From Ectopseudomonas guguanensis (GTDB taxonomy: Bacteria; Pseudomonadota; Gammaproteobacteria; Pseudomonadales; Pseudomonadaceae): DNA of 64,000 bases. The notes beneath the pieces are model-generated. The model had not been told where the DNA came from, searched no databases, and saw only the letters and a list, made by a program, of their open reading frames with translations. The position numbers and the translations under genes are program-made. The stretch is from the NCBI RefSeq assembly GCF_900104265.1, contig NZ_FNJJ01000009.1, positions 1 to 64,000 on the forward strand, written 5' to 3'. Below are positions 16,645 to 24,902 of this stretch, piece by piece. Numbering within the stretch: the first letter of the stretch is position 1; each line of letters starts with the position of its first letter.

Positions 16645-17883
16645 TTGAAGAAGAATGTTCTGATCATTGGTGCAGGAGGTGTTGCCAAGGTGGTGGCCCA
16701 TAAGTGCGCGCAACACAATGACGAGTTAGGTCGCATTGCAATTGCGTCGCGCAACATCTCCAAATGCCAGGCCATCATCGACAGCGTGCAGGCAAAGGGC
16801 GGTCTCAAGCAGCCCGGCGAGATCAAGGCCTATGCGCTGAACGCCCTGGACGTGGAAGCGACCAAGGCACTGATCCGCGAAACCGAATCGCAGATCGTCA
16901 TCAACGTCGGTTCGGCGTTCCTCAACATGTCCGTGCTGCGCGCCTGTATCGACACCGGCGTCGCCTACCTGGACACCGCCATCCACGAAGATCCGAGCAA
17001 GATCTGTGAAACCCCGCCGTGGTACGGCAACTACGAGTGGAAGCACCTGGCCGAATGCCAGGAAAAGGGCGTGACCGCCATCCTCGGCGTGGGTTTCGAC
17101 CCGGGCGTGGTCAACTCCTATGCCGCTCTGGCGCAACAACAGTACTTCGACAAGATCGAGTCGATAGACATCCTCGACGTCAACGCCGGTTCGCACGGCA
17201 AGTACTTCGCCACCAATTTCGACCCGGAAATCAACTTCCGCGAATTCACCGGCACGGTCTACAGCTGGCAGAACAGCCAGTGGGTGAGCAACCGCATGTT
17301 CGAAGTCAAACGCACCGACGATCTGCCGGTGGTGGGCGAACAGAACCTGTATCTGACCGGCCATGACGAGGTGCACTCGCTGTCCAAGCACCTCGACGTA
17401 CCGAACGTCCGCTTCTGGATGAGCTTCGGCGACCACTACATCAACGTGTTCACCGTGCTGAAGAACCTCGGCCTGCTCTCCGAGCAGCCGGTCAAGACCG
17501 CCGAAGGCCTTGAGGTTGTACCTCTGAAAGTGGTCAAGGCCGTGCTGCCCGACCCCGCCTCGCTGGCGCCGGGCTACACCGGCAAGACCTGCATCGGCGA
17601 CCTGGTCAAGGGCACCAAGGATGGCCAGCCGCGCGAGCTGTTCATCTACAACGTGGCCGACCACGAAGAAGCCTTTGCCGAGACCGACAGCCAGGGCATC
17701 TCCTACACCGCTGGCGTGCCGCCGGTTGCCGCCGCGCTGCTGGTCGCGCGTGGCGAGTGGGATGCCAAGCGCATGGTCAACGTCGAAGAGCTGCCGGCCG
17801 AGCCGTTCCTCAAGCTGCTGGACGTAATGGGCCTGCCCACCCGCATCAAGGACGAGCACGGCGACCGTCCCTGGGATCAGTAA
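16645..17883 (+). CDS. Carboxynorspermidine (carboxyspermidine) dehydrogenase, saccharopine dehydrogenase family
   Basis: A 412-residue oxidoreductase with an N-terminal Rossmann motif (VLIIGAGGVAKVVAHK). It belongs to the LYS9/saccharopine dehydrogenase family and matches carboxynorspermidine dehydrogenase in length. It should reductively condense aspartate semialdehyde with a diamine to give the substrate of the decarboxylase upstream. I prefer the TTG start at 16645 because GGAGGTGA ends 5 bases before it; a GTG at 16636 lies inside that ribosome site. The gap to nspC is 139 bases and holds a repeat, so the two may be only partly co-transcribed. A strong terminator follows. Confidence 0.88.
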   Translation: MKKNVLIIGAGGVAKVVAHKCAQHNDELGRIAIASRNISKCQAIIDSVQAKGGLKQPGEIKAYALNALDVEATKALIRETESQIVINVGSAFLNMSVLRACIDTGVAYLDTAIHEDPSKICETPPWYGNYEWKHLAECQEKGVTAILGVGFDPGVVNSYAALAQQQYFDKIESIDILDVNAGSHGKYFATNFDPEINFREFTGTVYSWQNSQWVSNRMFEVKRTDDLPVVGEQNLYLTGHDEVHSLSKHLDVPNVRFWMSFGDHYINVFTVLKNLGLLSEQPVKTAEGLEVVPLKVVKAVLPDPASLAPGYTGKTCIGDLVKGTKDGQPRELFIYNVADHEEAFAETDSQGISYTAGVPPVAAALLVARGEWDAKRMVNVEELPAEPFLKLLDVMGLPTRIKDEHGDRPWDQ

Positions 17884-17903
17884 TCTCAGGTGGCCTCCGA
17901 AAG

Positions 17904-17931
17904 CCCCGCTGCGCGAGCAGCGGGGTTTTTT
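17904..17931 (+). terminator. Intrinsic terminator after the polyamine gene pair
   Basis: CCCCGCTGC (17904-17912) pairs with GCAGCGGGG (17917-17925) around GCGA, followed by TTTTTTG. This is a textbook terminator. Confidence 0.92.
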
Positions 17932-18036
17932 GTTTCTGGGCGCTTTGTTTGCCCGCAATCTCCCTGCAACGCTTCCCGCTCCGGTCATTTCACGCGACAA
18001 TCCGCCCCTGTTGAAAATCCTCTCTCTGGAGCGCCT

Positions 18037-18825
18037 GTGATTCCCGAACAGCGCCGTCGCGCCTACCTCGATGCCATGCAGGTAGCCACCTGGCTGCCGC
18101 GTACCGAGCTGCCCTTTGCCGCGCCATCGCGTGCCGAGTTGCTGGCGCCGCCGCCTGTCGAAGTGCCGCTGGCTATCGTGAGCGAACCGGTAGCCGCGGT
18201 GGCCGAGCCGGTACGCGAGAGCCCGGTCGAGCGGCCGAAGATCGAAATTCCACGCCCGGGCGCCCAGCCGCGCCAGGCAGCTGTCGAGCCGGTGGCCGAG
18301 GCGGAACCTGTCGAGGAAAAACCGGCCCGGGTCAGTGCGCCTCCGCCGCGTTTTGCCCTGCAGTTGCTGCGGGCTGGCGATTGCGCCCTGTTGGTGGAAC
18401 TGCCCACCGGCCAGCCGTTCCAGAGTCGCGATCCGGCCTACATTCTGCTCAAGGATCTGCTGCGCGCCGCCGGTCTGCCGGACAGCCCGCAACTGCTCGG
18501 CGAGCCGGTGCGCTGGCCGCTGCTGGTGCGCGGCAACATGGATCAGGGCCCGCAAGCGGCGCTGGAATTCGTGCAGAGCTTCGTCGCTGCGCGTCTGGAG
18601 GAGCAGCCCAGCGTCTGCCTGTGGCTGGTTGGCCTGCCGGCCATTCGCTTTGCCGGCGAGGGTGACGAGCACAGCTACAACCGCGAGCTGCAGATCGAAG
18701 GCCTTGGCGCCTGCTGGGCCTTGCCGGGCCTGGAGCTGCTGATGGAAGAGCCGACGCGCAAGCGTGAGCTGTGGCAGGCCATGCGGCGCGTTCGCCAGCG
18801 TTGGTCAATCCCTGCCCAATCCTGA
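18037..18825 (+). CDS. Conserved hypothetical protein with Pro/Glu/Val-rich linker, upstream of rimI
   Basis: A 262-residue protein. An N-terminal segment (IPEQRRRAYLDAMQVATWLP) is followed by a low-complexity linker rich in P, A, E and V (about residues 30-105). A globular C-terminal part begins at PRFALQLLRAGDCALLVELP. I do not recognise a named domain. It ends 30 bases before rimI, which makes an operon with rimI likely. The GTG at 18037 is chosen as start because CTGGAG precedes it closely and the protein-like sequence begins there. There is no signal peptide or membrane segment. A role linked to RimI or ribosome modification is only suggested by position. Confidence 0.8.
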   Translation: MIPEQRRRAYLDAMQVATWLPRTELPFAAPSRAELLAPPPVEVPLAIVSEPVAAVAEPVRESPVERPKIEIPRPGAQPRQAAVEPVAEAEPVEEKPARVSAPPPRFALQLLRAGDCALLVELPTGQPFQSRDPAYILLKDLLRAAGLPDSPQLLGEPVRWPLLVRGNMDQGPQAALEFVQSFVAARLEEQPSVCLWLVGLPAIRFAGEGDEHSYNRELQIEGLGACWALPGLELLMEEPTRKRELWQAMRRVRQRWSIPAQS

Positions 18826-18855
18826 GAACCCGTCTTTGAGCCCGAGTTACGCCCG

Positions 18856-19308
18856 ATGAGCGATGCGATTTCCTTCCGCCCTATGACCGAGGCGGACCTC
18901 GATGCCGTGCTGAAGATCGAATACGCCGCCTTCAGTCATCCCTGGACGCGCGGCATCTTCACCGACAGCCTCAAGTCCTATAACTGCTGGCTGATGTTCG
19001 AGGGCAACCAGCAGGTCGGTCATGGTGTGATCAACCTGATCCTCGACGAAGCGCATCTGCTCAATATCACCATCAAGCCGGAAAGCCAGGGCCGTGGTCT
19101 TGGCTTGCGCCTGCTCGAACACCTGATGAAAGAGGCTTACGAGCTGGGCGGGCGCGAGTGTTTCCTCGAAGTGCGCGCCAGCAACCAGAGCGCCTACCGT
19201 TTGTACGAGCGTTTCGGCTTCAACGAAGTGGGGCGCCGCCGCGATTACTACCCGGCAGTCGGCGGGCGTGAAGATGCGCTGGTGATGGCCTGCACGCTAG
19301 TCGATTGA
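18856..19308 (+). CDS. rimI: Ribosomal protein S18 alanine N-acetyltransferase RimI
   Basis: A 150-residue GNAT-fold acetyltransferase of the usual RimI length. The acetyl-CoA binding motif is QGRGLGLRLLEHLM (about 76-89), and the downstream ASNQSAYRLYERFGF block is the conserved GNAT motif B region. RimI acetylates the N-terminal alanine of ribosomal protein S18. It is preceded by a hypothetical gene, probably in the same transcript, and followed by two repeat pairs instead of a clear terminator. Confidence 0.92.
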   Translation: MSDAISFRPMTEADLDAVLKIEYAAFSHPWTRGIFTDSLKSYNCWLMFEGNQQVGHGVINLILDEAHLLNITIKPESQGRGLGLRLLEHLMKEAYELGGRECFLEVRASNQSAYRLYERFGFNEVGRRRDYYPAVGGREDALVMACTLVD

Positions 19309-19318
19309 GGCCGCCTGC

Positions 19319-19389
19319 ATAGGGTGGATGGCGCGTTGTCGATCCATCTCCCTGGTGGATGTGAAGAAGCGACATCTACCCTACGCGCC
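19319..19389. repeat. Imperfect inverted repeat, GTAGGGTGGAT type
   Basis: ATAGGGTGGATGGCGC at 19319 and a partial inverted copy (CATCTACCCTACGCG, ending near 19389) bracket about 40 bases. It lies behind rimI, next to a family A pair. Confidence 0.6.
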
Positions 19390-19407
19390 AACACCTGCGT
19401 CTGATTC

Positions 19408-19473
19408 GGTGCGCACGGCGCACCCTACGCGAACGCGCTAGTCCCTCCGCCCGTAGGGGGCGCCGTGCGCACC
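19408..19473. repeat. Paired REP-like element, family A
   Basis: Copies at 19408-19429 and 19453-19473, in the opposite relative order to the other pairs, lie between the convergent rimI and nnrS genes. Confidence 0.82.
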
Positions 19474-19493
19474 GACATTTCCGCCAGCGCTTA

Positions 19494-20669
19494 TCACCCA
19501 GGATGCCCATCCACTCGTGCCCGAAACAGCATCGGCGCGTAATACCAGGCGAACAGGGCGAAGGCTACGCCCCAGCAAAGCGCTGCCAACCATAGCCACC
19601 CGCCACCGCATGTGACCCGAATCAGCGCGCCCAGATTGAGCAGACCGAAGGCCCAGGCCATTGCCTTCGGCGGTTGCAATGCGCGGCCGGTATGACCGAG
19701 GCTGACCCGCGCCATCATCGCCAGGATCAGCCCGCCCATCGCACCCACCGCCAGCGCGTGGTTGGCCAGGCTGGGTTGCGTCAGCCAGCCCAGGTGCCAC
19801 GCAGCCATGCCGAGTGTGGCCAGCAAAAGCCAGGCGTAGGCCAGGTGCAGCGACCACAGCAGCGGCACGCGCCAGATGCCGCGCAGGTGCCAGCGCCACA
19901 GACGCAGGCCGTGCAGCGCGCTCAGCACGATGAAGGGGGCAGCCAGCCAGGGACTGGCCAGCAGGTTATGCCCGCTGGCGAACAGTGCGGCGACCAGCAA
20001 GCCGCAGGCCAGCAGCAAGCGATCCAGCCAGGGATGGGCGGCGAAGGCTTCGACCCGACCCAGGCCGCGCTGGGTGAAGAAGGGAATCACCCGACCGCCG
20101 ATCAGGCTCAGCATCACGCCGATCAACCATAGCGCGGCCAGTACGCCACGGCGTTGCAGGCCATCATCGCCCTGCACCAGGCCGGCGAGCGTGAGGGACT
20201 GGCACAGTGCGAGCAGGCTCAGTACCAGCAGGATCGGGTAGTTGTTGCGTTGCCGGGCCGCGATCAGCTGGCGCGCCATCTGCGCAATGAACAGGCCGAT
20301 AAACACCAGTTGCAGTGCGATCAGCATTGCCAGCGGCACGGGGAAGAACCACGCCAGGCGCGCGGCCAACCACAGCCCGAACAGCGCGATCAGAGGCCGG
20401 CCGCTGAGACCTGGACTCCCGGTCCAGGTCTGCACGGCAGTCAGCAGGAAACCGGCGATGATCGCCAGGCCGAAACCAAAGGGCATTTCGTGGCGATGCC
20501 AGGCCAGCATGCCACCCGGCACCGCAGGGTTGATCAGACCGTGCAGCGCCGCCGCCCAGAGGGCGACGGCGAGCAGGCCGAACAGGGCGCCAGCGACAAA
20601 GAACGGGCGAAAGCCCAGGCGCCAGAAGGGCGCGATGGCCAGTGCCCGCTTGCGATCAAGCAACTGCAT
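19494..20669 (-). CDS. nnrS: NnrS family protein
   Basis: A 391-residue polytopic membrane protein with about 12 hydrophobic helices. It opens with the NnrS-type segment FWRLGFRPFFVAGALFG and contains the conserved AWHRHEMPFGFG and RVIPFFTQRG blocks. NnrS proteins are haem/copper membrane proteins linked to nitrosative stress and nitric oxide metabolism. Its start overlaps the end of the upstream small gene by 14 bases, placing it third in an fhp-ppyR-nnrS operon. The P. aeruginosa locus PA2662-PA2665 has the same order. Confidence 0.92.
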   Translation of the reverse strand: MQLLDRKRALAIAPFWRLGFRPFFVAGALFGLLAVALWAAALHGLINPAVPGGMLAWHRHEMPFGFGLAIIAGFLLTAVQTWTGSPGLSGRPLIALFGLWLAARLAWFFPVPLAMLIALQLVFIGLFIAQMARQLIAARQRNNYPILLVLSLLALCQSLTLAGLVQGDDGLQRRGVLAALWLIGVMLSLIGGRVIPFFTQRGLGRVEAFAAHPWLDRLLLACGLLVAALFASGHNLLASPWLAAPFIVLSALHGLRLWRWHLRGIWRVPLLWSLHLAYAWLLLATLGMAAWHLGWLTQPSLANHALAVGAMGGLILAMMARVSLGHTGRALQPPKAMAWAFGLLNLGALIRVTCGGGWLWLAALCWGVAFALFAWYYAPMLFRARVDGHPG

Positions 20670-20907
20670 GTACGTATGCCTTGTCTTTCAGGCGTTGCTG
20701 CGCGACCAGGCGCAGCACATAGCCGATCTTCAAGATGCTGGGACCGAGCAGTGTCAGGCTGTGCGCCAGCACCAGCGTCGGCACGTTCAGCTGCTTCTCC
20801 AGGCCATAGGCCGCCACCAGCCCCACCAGCAGCAGGATCAGGCCGGCCCAGAGCAACTGGCTGGACAGGTGCAGGATCTGCAGCGGTGGAAGATTCAGTG
20901 GGTACAT
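20656..20907 (-). CDS. ppyR: PpyR-like small membrane protein
   Basis: An 83-residue protein with two hydrophobic helices (about residues 14-34 and 43-66). It lies between fhp and nnrS, where P. aeruginosa carries ppyR, described as affecting the psl and pyoverdine operons. A perfect GGAGG precedes the ATG. It starts 18 bases after fhp and overlaps nnrS by 14 bases, so translation is coupled. The regulatory role is taken from the P. aeruginosa name; the sequence itself shows only a small two-helix membrane protein. Confidence 0.82.
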   Translation of the reverse strand: MYPLNLPPLQILHLSSQLLWAGLILLLVGLVAAYGLEKQLNVPTLVLAHSLTLLGPSILKIGYVLRLVAQQRLKDKAYVHAVA

Positions 20908-20925
20908 GCTTCACCTCCTCATCGT

Positions 20926-22107
20926 TCAGCTATCCAGAGCCGAGGCCGGGCCGAAGAACTCGTAGCGGCTCTGCTCGGCAGGTACGCCCAGTGCCTGCAG
21001 GTGGCGCCTGACCTGTGCCATGAAGGGTTTCGGGCCGAGGAAGTAGGCGTCCAGATCGCGTTCGGCCGGCAGCCACTGCTCCAGCAGTTCGCGGCTGAGC
21101 AAACCCTCGGCGTCGGCCGCATCGCCCGCGCGCGGCTCGCTGTAGCACACGTAATGGCGAATCTGCGGATGTTCGGCGGCATGGGCGTCGACCCAGTCGC
21201 GGAAGGCATGCACCTCGGCATTGCGCGCGCAGTGGATGAAATGGATCGGCCGGCCGCTGTGTCGCGCGGCATCGAGCATGGCCAGTGCCGGGGTGATGCC
21301 GACGCCGGCGCTGATCAGGGCCAGTGGCTTGTCCGACTCGCTCAGGGTGAACTCGCCTGCGGGCGGGAACAGGTCCAGCACATCGCCAACCTGAACCTCG
21401 TCATGCAGATGGTTGGACACGCGCCCGCCAGGCTCGCGCTTGACGCTGATGCGGTATTCACGGCCGTTGGCCAGTGCCGACAGCGAGTAGTTGCGGCGCA
21501 CCTCTTCGCCGTCCAGCACCAGGCGCATGCCGATGTACTGGCCGGGCTGATGATCGAGCAACGCGCCGCCATCGACCGGAGCCAGGTGGAAGGAAGTGAT
21601 TTCGGCGCTCTCGATGACCTTGCGCGCTACGCGGAACGCCCGCGCGCCACGCCAGCCGCCGGGCGCCGCGGCATTTTGCGCGTACTGGCTTTCTTCTGCG
21701 CCGATAAGGATGTCGGCCAGTTGCTGGTAGGCTACGGCCCAGGCATCGATCACCGCGTCGGTGGCGATTTCGGCACCGAGCACTTCGCGGATCGCGCGTA
21801 GCAGGCAGCTGCCGACGATGGGGTAGTGCTCGGGCAGGATCTGCAGTGACACGTGCTTGTTGACGATCTGCGCCACCAGCGGGCCGAGGGCTTCGAGGCG
21901 GTCGATATGGCGCGCGTACATCAGCACGCCGCCCGCCAGGGCGCGCGGCTGGTCACCGCTGGCCTGGTGGGCCTGGTTGAACAGTGGGCGCACCTCGGGG
22001 TACTCGCTGAGCATCATCCGGTAGAAATGGGTGGTCAGCGCTTCGCCGCCGCTTTCCAGCAGCGGGACGGTGGCTTTGATCAGGTCGCGTTGGGCGTGGT
22101 TCAGCAT
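20926..22107 (-). CDS. fhp: Flavohaemoprotein (nitric oxide dioxygenase)
   Basis: A 393-residue flavohaemoglobin. The N-terminal globin (1-140) has the proximal histidine in VNKHVSLQILPEHY. It is followed by an FAD domain (RRNYSLSA, about 205) and an NAD domain (ISAGVGITPALAML). It oxidises NO to nitrate using O2 and NADH. The start is the ATG at 22107, preceded by GGAGAT; an in-frame upstream ATG adds 7 residues without support. It heads the fhp-ppyR-nnrS operon and is divergent from its likely activator fhpR. The 190-base gap holds a palindrome and a weak sigma-54-like site. Confidence 0.95.
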   Translation of the reverse strand: MLNHAQRDLIKATVPLLESGGEALTTHFYRMMLSEYPEVRPLFNQAHQASGDQPRALAGGVLMYARHIDRLEALGPLVAQIVNKHVSLQILPEHYPIVGSCLLRAIREVLGAEIATDAVIDAWAVAYQQLADILIGAEESQYAQNAAAPGGWRGARAFRVARKVIESAEITSFHLAPVDGGALLDHQPGQYIGMRLVLDGEEVRRNYSLSALANGREYRISVKREPGGRVSNHLHDEVQVGDVLDLFPPAGEFTLSESDKPLALISAGVGITPALAMLDAARHSGRPIHFIHCARNAEVHAFRDWVDAHAAEHPQIRHYVCYSEPRAGDAADAEGLLSRELLEQWLPAERDLDAYFLGPKPFMAQVRRHLQALGVPAEQSRYEFFGPASALDS

Positions 22108-22190
22108 CTCGGTATCTCCGCAAGGCAAATAAAGGCGCCGGTTGGCTCGTTTGGCCAGTTGTGGCGTGCTAGCGTTAGCATTGGAGATAC

Positions 22191-22206
22191 TTCAGAAAAC
22201 GTGCCA
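22191..22206 (-). promoter_or_regulatory. Candidate sigma-54 promoter of fhp
   Basis: On the minus strand, TGGCACGTTTTCTGAA has a perfect -24 element but a poor -12 (GA instead of GC at the expected spacing). It lies about 85 bases upstream of the fhp start. The neighbouring regulator is of the sigma-54 activator class, which supports a promoter of this type; the exact site is uncertain. Confidence 0.35.
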
Positions 22207-22253
22207 TTTAAATAATCTTTAAATATCAATAACTTGAAGATTTTGTTGTTTTA

Positions 22254-22278
22254 ATGACTCGCCCTGGTTGTGAGTCAT
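22254..22278. promoter_or_regulatory. Palindrome ATGACTC-N11-GAGTCAT, candidate FhpR operator
   Basis: A perfect 7-bp inverted repeat (22254-22260 and 22272-22278) lies in the fhp-fhpR gap, about 20 bases before the fhpR start and 50-75 bases upstream of the putative fhp promoter. That is a suitable place for an enhancer-binding protein and for autoregulation. It is not the GT-N7-AC site known for E. coli NorR, so assignment to FhpR rests on position. Confidence 0.5.
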
Positions 22279-22298
22279 AAAGACTTTGAATAGTCGAA

Positions 22299-23849
22299 AT
22301 GACCGCTAATCCTCTGCTTGAAACCCTGATTCCCCTGGTCGCCGATCTGTCTCGCGAGCTGGACGACGGCGAACGTTACCGCCGCCTGTTGGCGGCGCTG
22401 CGCCAGTTGTTCCCCTGCGATGCCGTGGCGCTGCTGCGACTCGACGGCGAGGTACTGGTGCCGCTGGCAGTGGAAGGCCTGAGCCCCGACACCCTGGGGC
22501 GACGTTTCAGGGTCAGCGAGCATCCGCGCCTGGCCGCGTTGCTGGAGCATGCCGGGCCCACCCGTTTCGCCGCCGACTGCGGCCTGCCTGATCCTTATGA
22601 CGGGCTGGTAGACGGCCTGCATGGGCATCTGGAAGTGCACGACTGTCTCGGTTGCCCGCTGTACCTGGACGAACAGCTCTGGGGCCTGCTGACCCTGGAC
22701 TCGCTCGACCCGGCCAGTTTCGGCCGCTTCGAGCTGGACAACCTGGAAGCCTTCGCCAGCCTGGCCGCGGCCACGGTCAAGGTCAGCCAGCGAATCAGCG
22801 GCCTGGCGCAGCGGGTCGAGGCCGAGCGCCAGCTCACCGAACTGTACAAGCAGGCGCGGCAGCAACCGCGCGAGCTGGTGGGGCAGAGCGCGGCGCTGCG
22901 CAAGCTGCAGGACGAAATTCGCCTGGTCGGTGACAGCCCGCTGACGGTGCTGATCACCGGCGAGACCGGGGTCGGCAAGGAGCTGGTGGCCGAAGCGATC
23001 CACGCCACCTCGCCGCGCGCGCAGCGGCCGCTGGTCAGCATCAACTGCGCGGCCTTGCCCGATGCGCTGGTGGAGAGTGAACTGTTCGGCCATGTACGCG
23101 GCGCCTTCTCCGGGGCCATGAGCGAACGCAGTGGCAAGTTCGAGTTGGCCGATGGCGGCAGCCTGTTCCTCGACGAGGTGGGCGAACTGCCGCTGGCGAT
23201 CCAGGCCAAGCTGCTGCGCGTGCTGCAGAGCGGACAGTTGCAGCGGGTCGGTTCGGATCGCGAACATCGTGTCGATGTGCGGGTGATCGCCGCCACCAAC
23301 CGCGACCTGGCGGCCGAAGTGCGCGCCGGACGGTTTCGCGCCGACCTGTATCACCGCCTGAGCGTCTATCCGTTGCCGGTGCCGCCGCTGCGCGAGCGTG
23401 GTCGTGACGTGCTGTTGCTGGCCGGTTACTTCCTCGAAGAGAACCGTGCCCGGCTCGGGCTGCGCAGCCTGCGTCTGTGTGCCGAGGCGCAGAAGGCTCT
23501 GCTGGGCCACGACTGGCCGGGCAATGTACGCGAGCTGGAGCATCTGGTCGGTCGTGCGGCGATCAAGGCGCTGGCGCGCCACGGCGAGCGCCCGCGCATT
23601 CTCAGTCTGGATGTGCAGGACCTGGATTTGCCGATGGCCGAGGCGCCGCCCCTTATCGACGAAGTGCTGGCGCCCGCTGAGCCGATGCCGGCAGGTGTGG
23701 AACTGCGTACGGCGGTGGATGCCTTCCAGCGCAGGCTGATCGAACAGTGCCTGGCGCGCCACCAGGGCAAATGGGCCGACGCGGCGCGTGAGCTGGGGGT
23801 GGATCGTGCCAACCTCAGCCGCCTGGCCAGGCGCCTGGGTATTCGCTAG
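22299..23849 (+). CDS. fhpR: NO-responsive sigma-54-dependent activator FhpR (NorR family)
   Basis: A 516-residue activator. It has an N-terminal GAF domain (about 20-165) and a central AAA+ domain (Walker A GETGVGKE at 221-228, LFLDEVGELP as Walker B). The C-terminal Fis-type helix-turn-helix (WADAARELGVDRANLSRLAR) follows. GAF domains of the NorR family sense NO through a non-haem iron. It is divergent from fhp, the gene it should activate, as in P. aeruginosa. The sigma-54 contact loop reads GAFSGA (268-273) where GAFTGA is canonical. There is no good ribosome site before the ATG, which suggests low expression. Confidence 0.92.
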   Translation: MTANPLLETLIPLVADLSRELDDGERYRRLLAALRQLFPCDAVALLRLDGEVLVPLAVEGLSPDTLGRRFRVSEHPRLAALLEHAGPTRFAADCGLPDPYDGLVDGLHGHLEVHDCLGCPLYLDEQLWGLLTLDSLDPASFGRFELDNLEAFASLAAATVKVSQRISGLAQRVEAERQLTELYKQARQQPRELVGQSAALRKLQDEIRLVGDSPLTVLITGETGVGKELVAEAIHATSPRAQRPLVSINCAALPDALVESELFGHVRGAFSGAMSERSGKFELADGGSLFLDEVGELPLAIQAKLLRVLQSGQLQRVGSDREHRVDVRVIAATNRDLAAEVRAGRFRADLYHRLSVYPLPVPPLRERGRDVLLLAGYFLEENRARLGLRSLRLCAEAQKALLGHDWPGNVRELEHLVGRAAIKALARHGERPRILSLDVQDLDLPMAEAPPLIDEVLAPAEPMPAGVELRTAVDAFQRRLIEQCLARHQGKWADAARELGVDRANLSRLARRLGIR

Positions 23850-23856
23850 CCGGATT

Positions 23857-23910
23857 GTGGGAGGGGCTTTAGCCGCGATCTGTTGACGTCGCGGCTAAAG
23901 CCCCTCCCAC
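23857..23910. repeat. Paired REP-like element, family C
   Basis: GTGGGAGGGGCTTTAGCCGC and its inverted copy (54 bases in total, long perfect arms) follow the fhpR stop. The stem may serve as a transcript end. Confidence 0.88.
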
Positions 23911-23927
23911 ATGATCGGCATCTGCCC

Positions 23928-23979
23928 GTAGCCCGGATGCAATCCGGGGCCGGCAAATCCCGGATTTCATCCAGGCTAC
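23928..23979. repeat. Paired REP-like element, family D
   Basis: GTAGCCCGGATGCAATCCGG (from 23928) and an inverted copy ending at 23979. The copy on the right supplies the stop codon of the methyltransferase gene on the minus strand. The same family recurs at 63468. Confidence 0.85.
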
Positions 23980-24902
23980 AGTTGGAACACCAGCGCCTTC
24001 AGGCCGCTTTCGGGGGAGATATCGGGAAACTCCGGCGGGTTGTCCAGGCGCTGCACGAAGCGCAGCTGCGGGGCTTCTGCCGCCATTCCTTCGATAAGAA
24101 AGTCCGGGCCGATATCGGGGTCGTTGACGCAGGCCAGCACGGTGCCGTGCTCGGTCAGCAGCTCGGGCAGGCGGCGCAGGATCTTGCGGTAGTCCTGGGT
24201 AAGGGCGAAGCTGCCTTTCTGGAAGGTCGGCGGATCGATGATCACCAGGTCATACGGCCCGCTCTTGCGCACCTTGCCCCAGGACTTGAACAGCTCGTGG
24301 CCGAGAAACTCCACTCGGGAGAGGTCGTGCCCGTTCAGGCGATGATTCTCGCGCCCGCGCGACAGCGCGGCGCGCGCCATGTCCAGATTGACCACCCGCT
24401 CGGCGCCACCGGCGATGGCCGCGACGGAGAAGCCGCAGGTGTAGGCGAACAGGTTGAGCACGCGCTTGCCGGCGGTCTGCTCGCGTACCCACTGGCGACC
24501 CAGGCGCATATCGAGAAACAGCCCGATGTTCTGCTTGCTGCCCAGATCCAGCAGGTAGTGCAGGCCGTCCTCGATGATCGGCCATTGCGCCTGTGGCTCG
24601 CCGGCCAGCCATTCGCTCTCGCTGCCCTGCACATAGCGGTGCTGCAGCAGCAGGCCGCGCGCACCGCTGGCCTGCCATTGCGGTGTTTCCAGCAGTTCCA
24701 TGAGCAGCGGCCGTAGTGCTGGCGACGGTTCGCGGAACAGCATCACCAGCACCACGCCGGACAGCCAGTCGACGGTGATCTGCTCCAGCCCCGGCCAGCA
24801 GCGGCCGCGGCCATGGAACAGGCGGCGGGTCTCGCTGCCGGGGTGGTTTTCCAATGCCTGCAGCAGGTGCTCGCGCAGGGTGGCGAGGGCGGCATCAGTC
24901 AT
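23976..24902 (-). CDS. Class I SAM-dependent methyltransferase (RlmI/RlmK-like)
   Basis: A 308-residue methyltransferase with SAM motif I VLNLFAYTCGFSVAAI (about 155-170). The catalytic-type motif IIDPPTFQKG fits the RNA cytosine/guanine methyltransferase group that includes RlmI and the RlmK half of RlmKL. The LDLGSKQNIGLFLDMR stretch before motif I is typical of that group. Substrate is probably rRNA, but I cannot say which base. Its start overlaps the FKBP gene by 8 bases, so they are co-translated. The stop codon lies within a repeat. Confidence 0.82.
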   Translation of the reverse strand: MTDAALATLREHLLQALENHPGSETRRLFHGRGRCWPGLEQITVDWLSGVVLVMLFREPSPALRPLLMELLETPQWQASGARGLLLQHRYVQGSESEWLAGEPQAQWPIIEDGLHYLLDLGSKQNIGLFLDMRLGRQWVREQTAGKRVLNLFAYTCGFSVAAIAGGAERVVNLDMARAALSRGRENHRLNGHDLSRVEFLGHELFKSWGKVRKSGPYDLVIIDPPTFQKGSFALTQDYRKILRRLPELLTEHGTVLACVNDPDIGPDFLIEGMAAEAPQLRFVQRLDNPPEFPDISPESGLKALVFQL

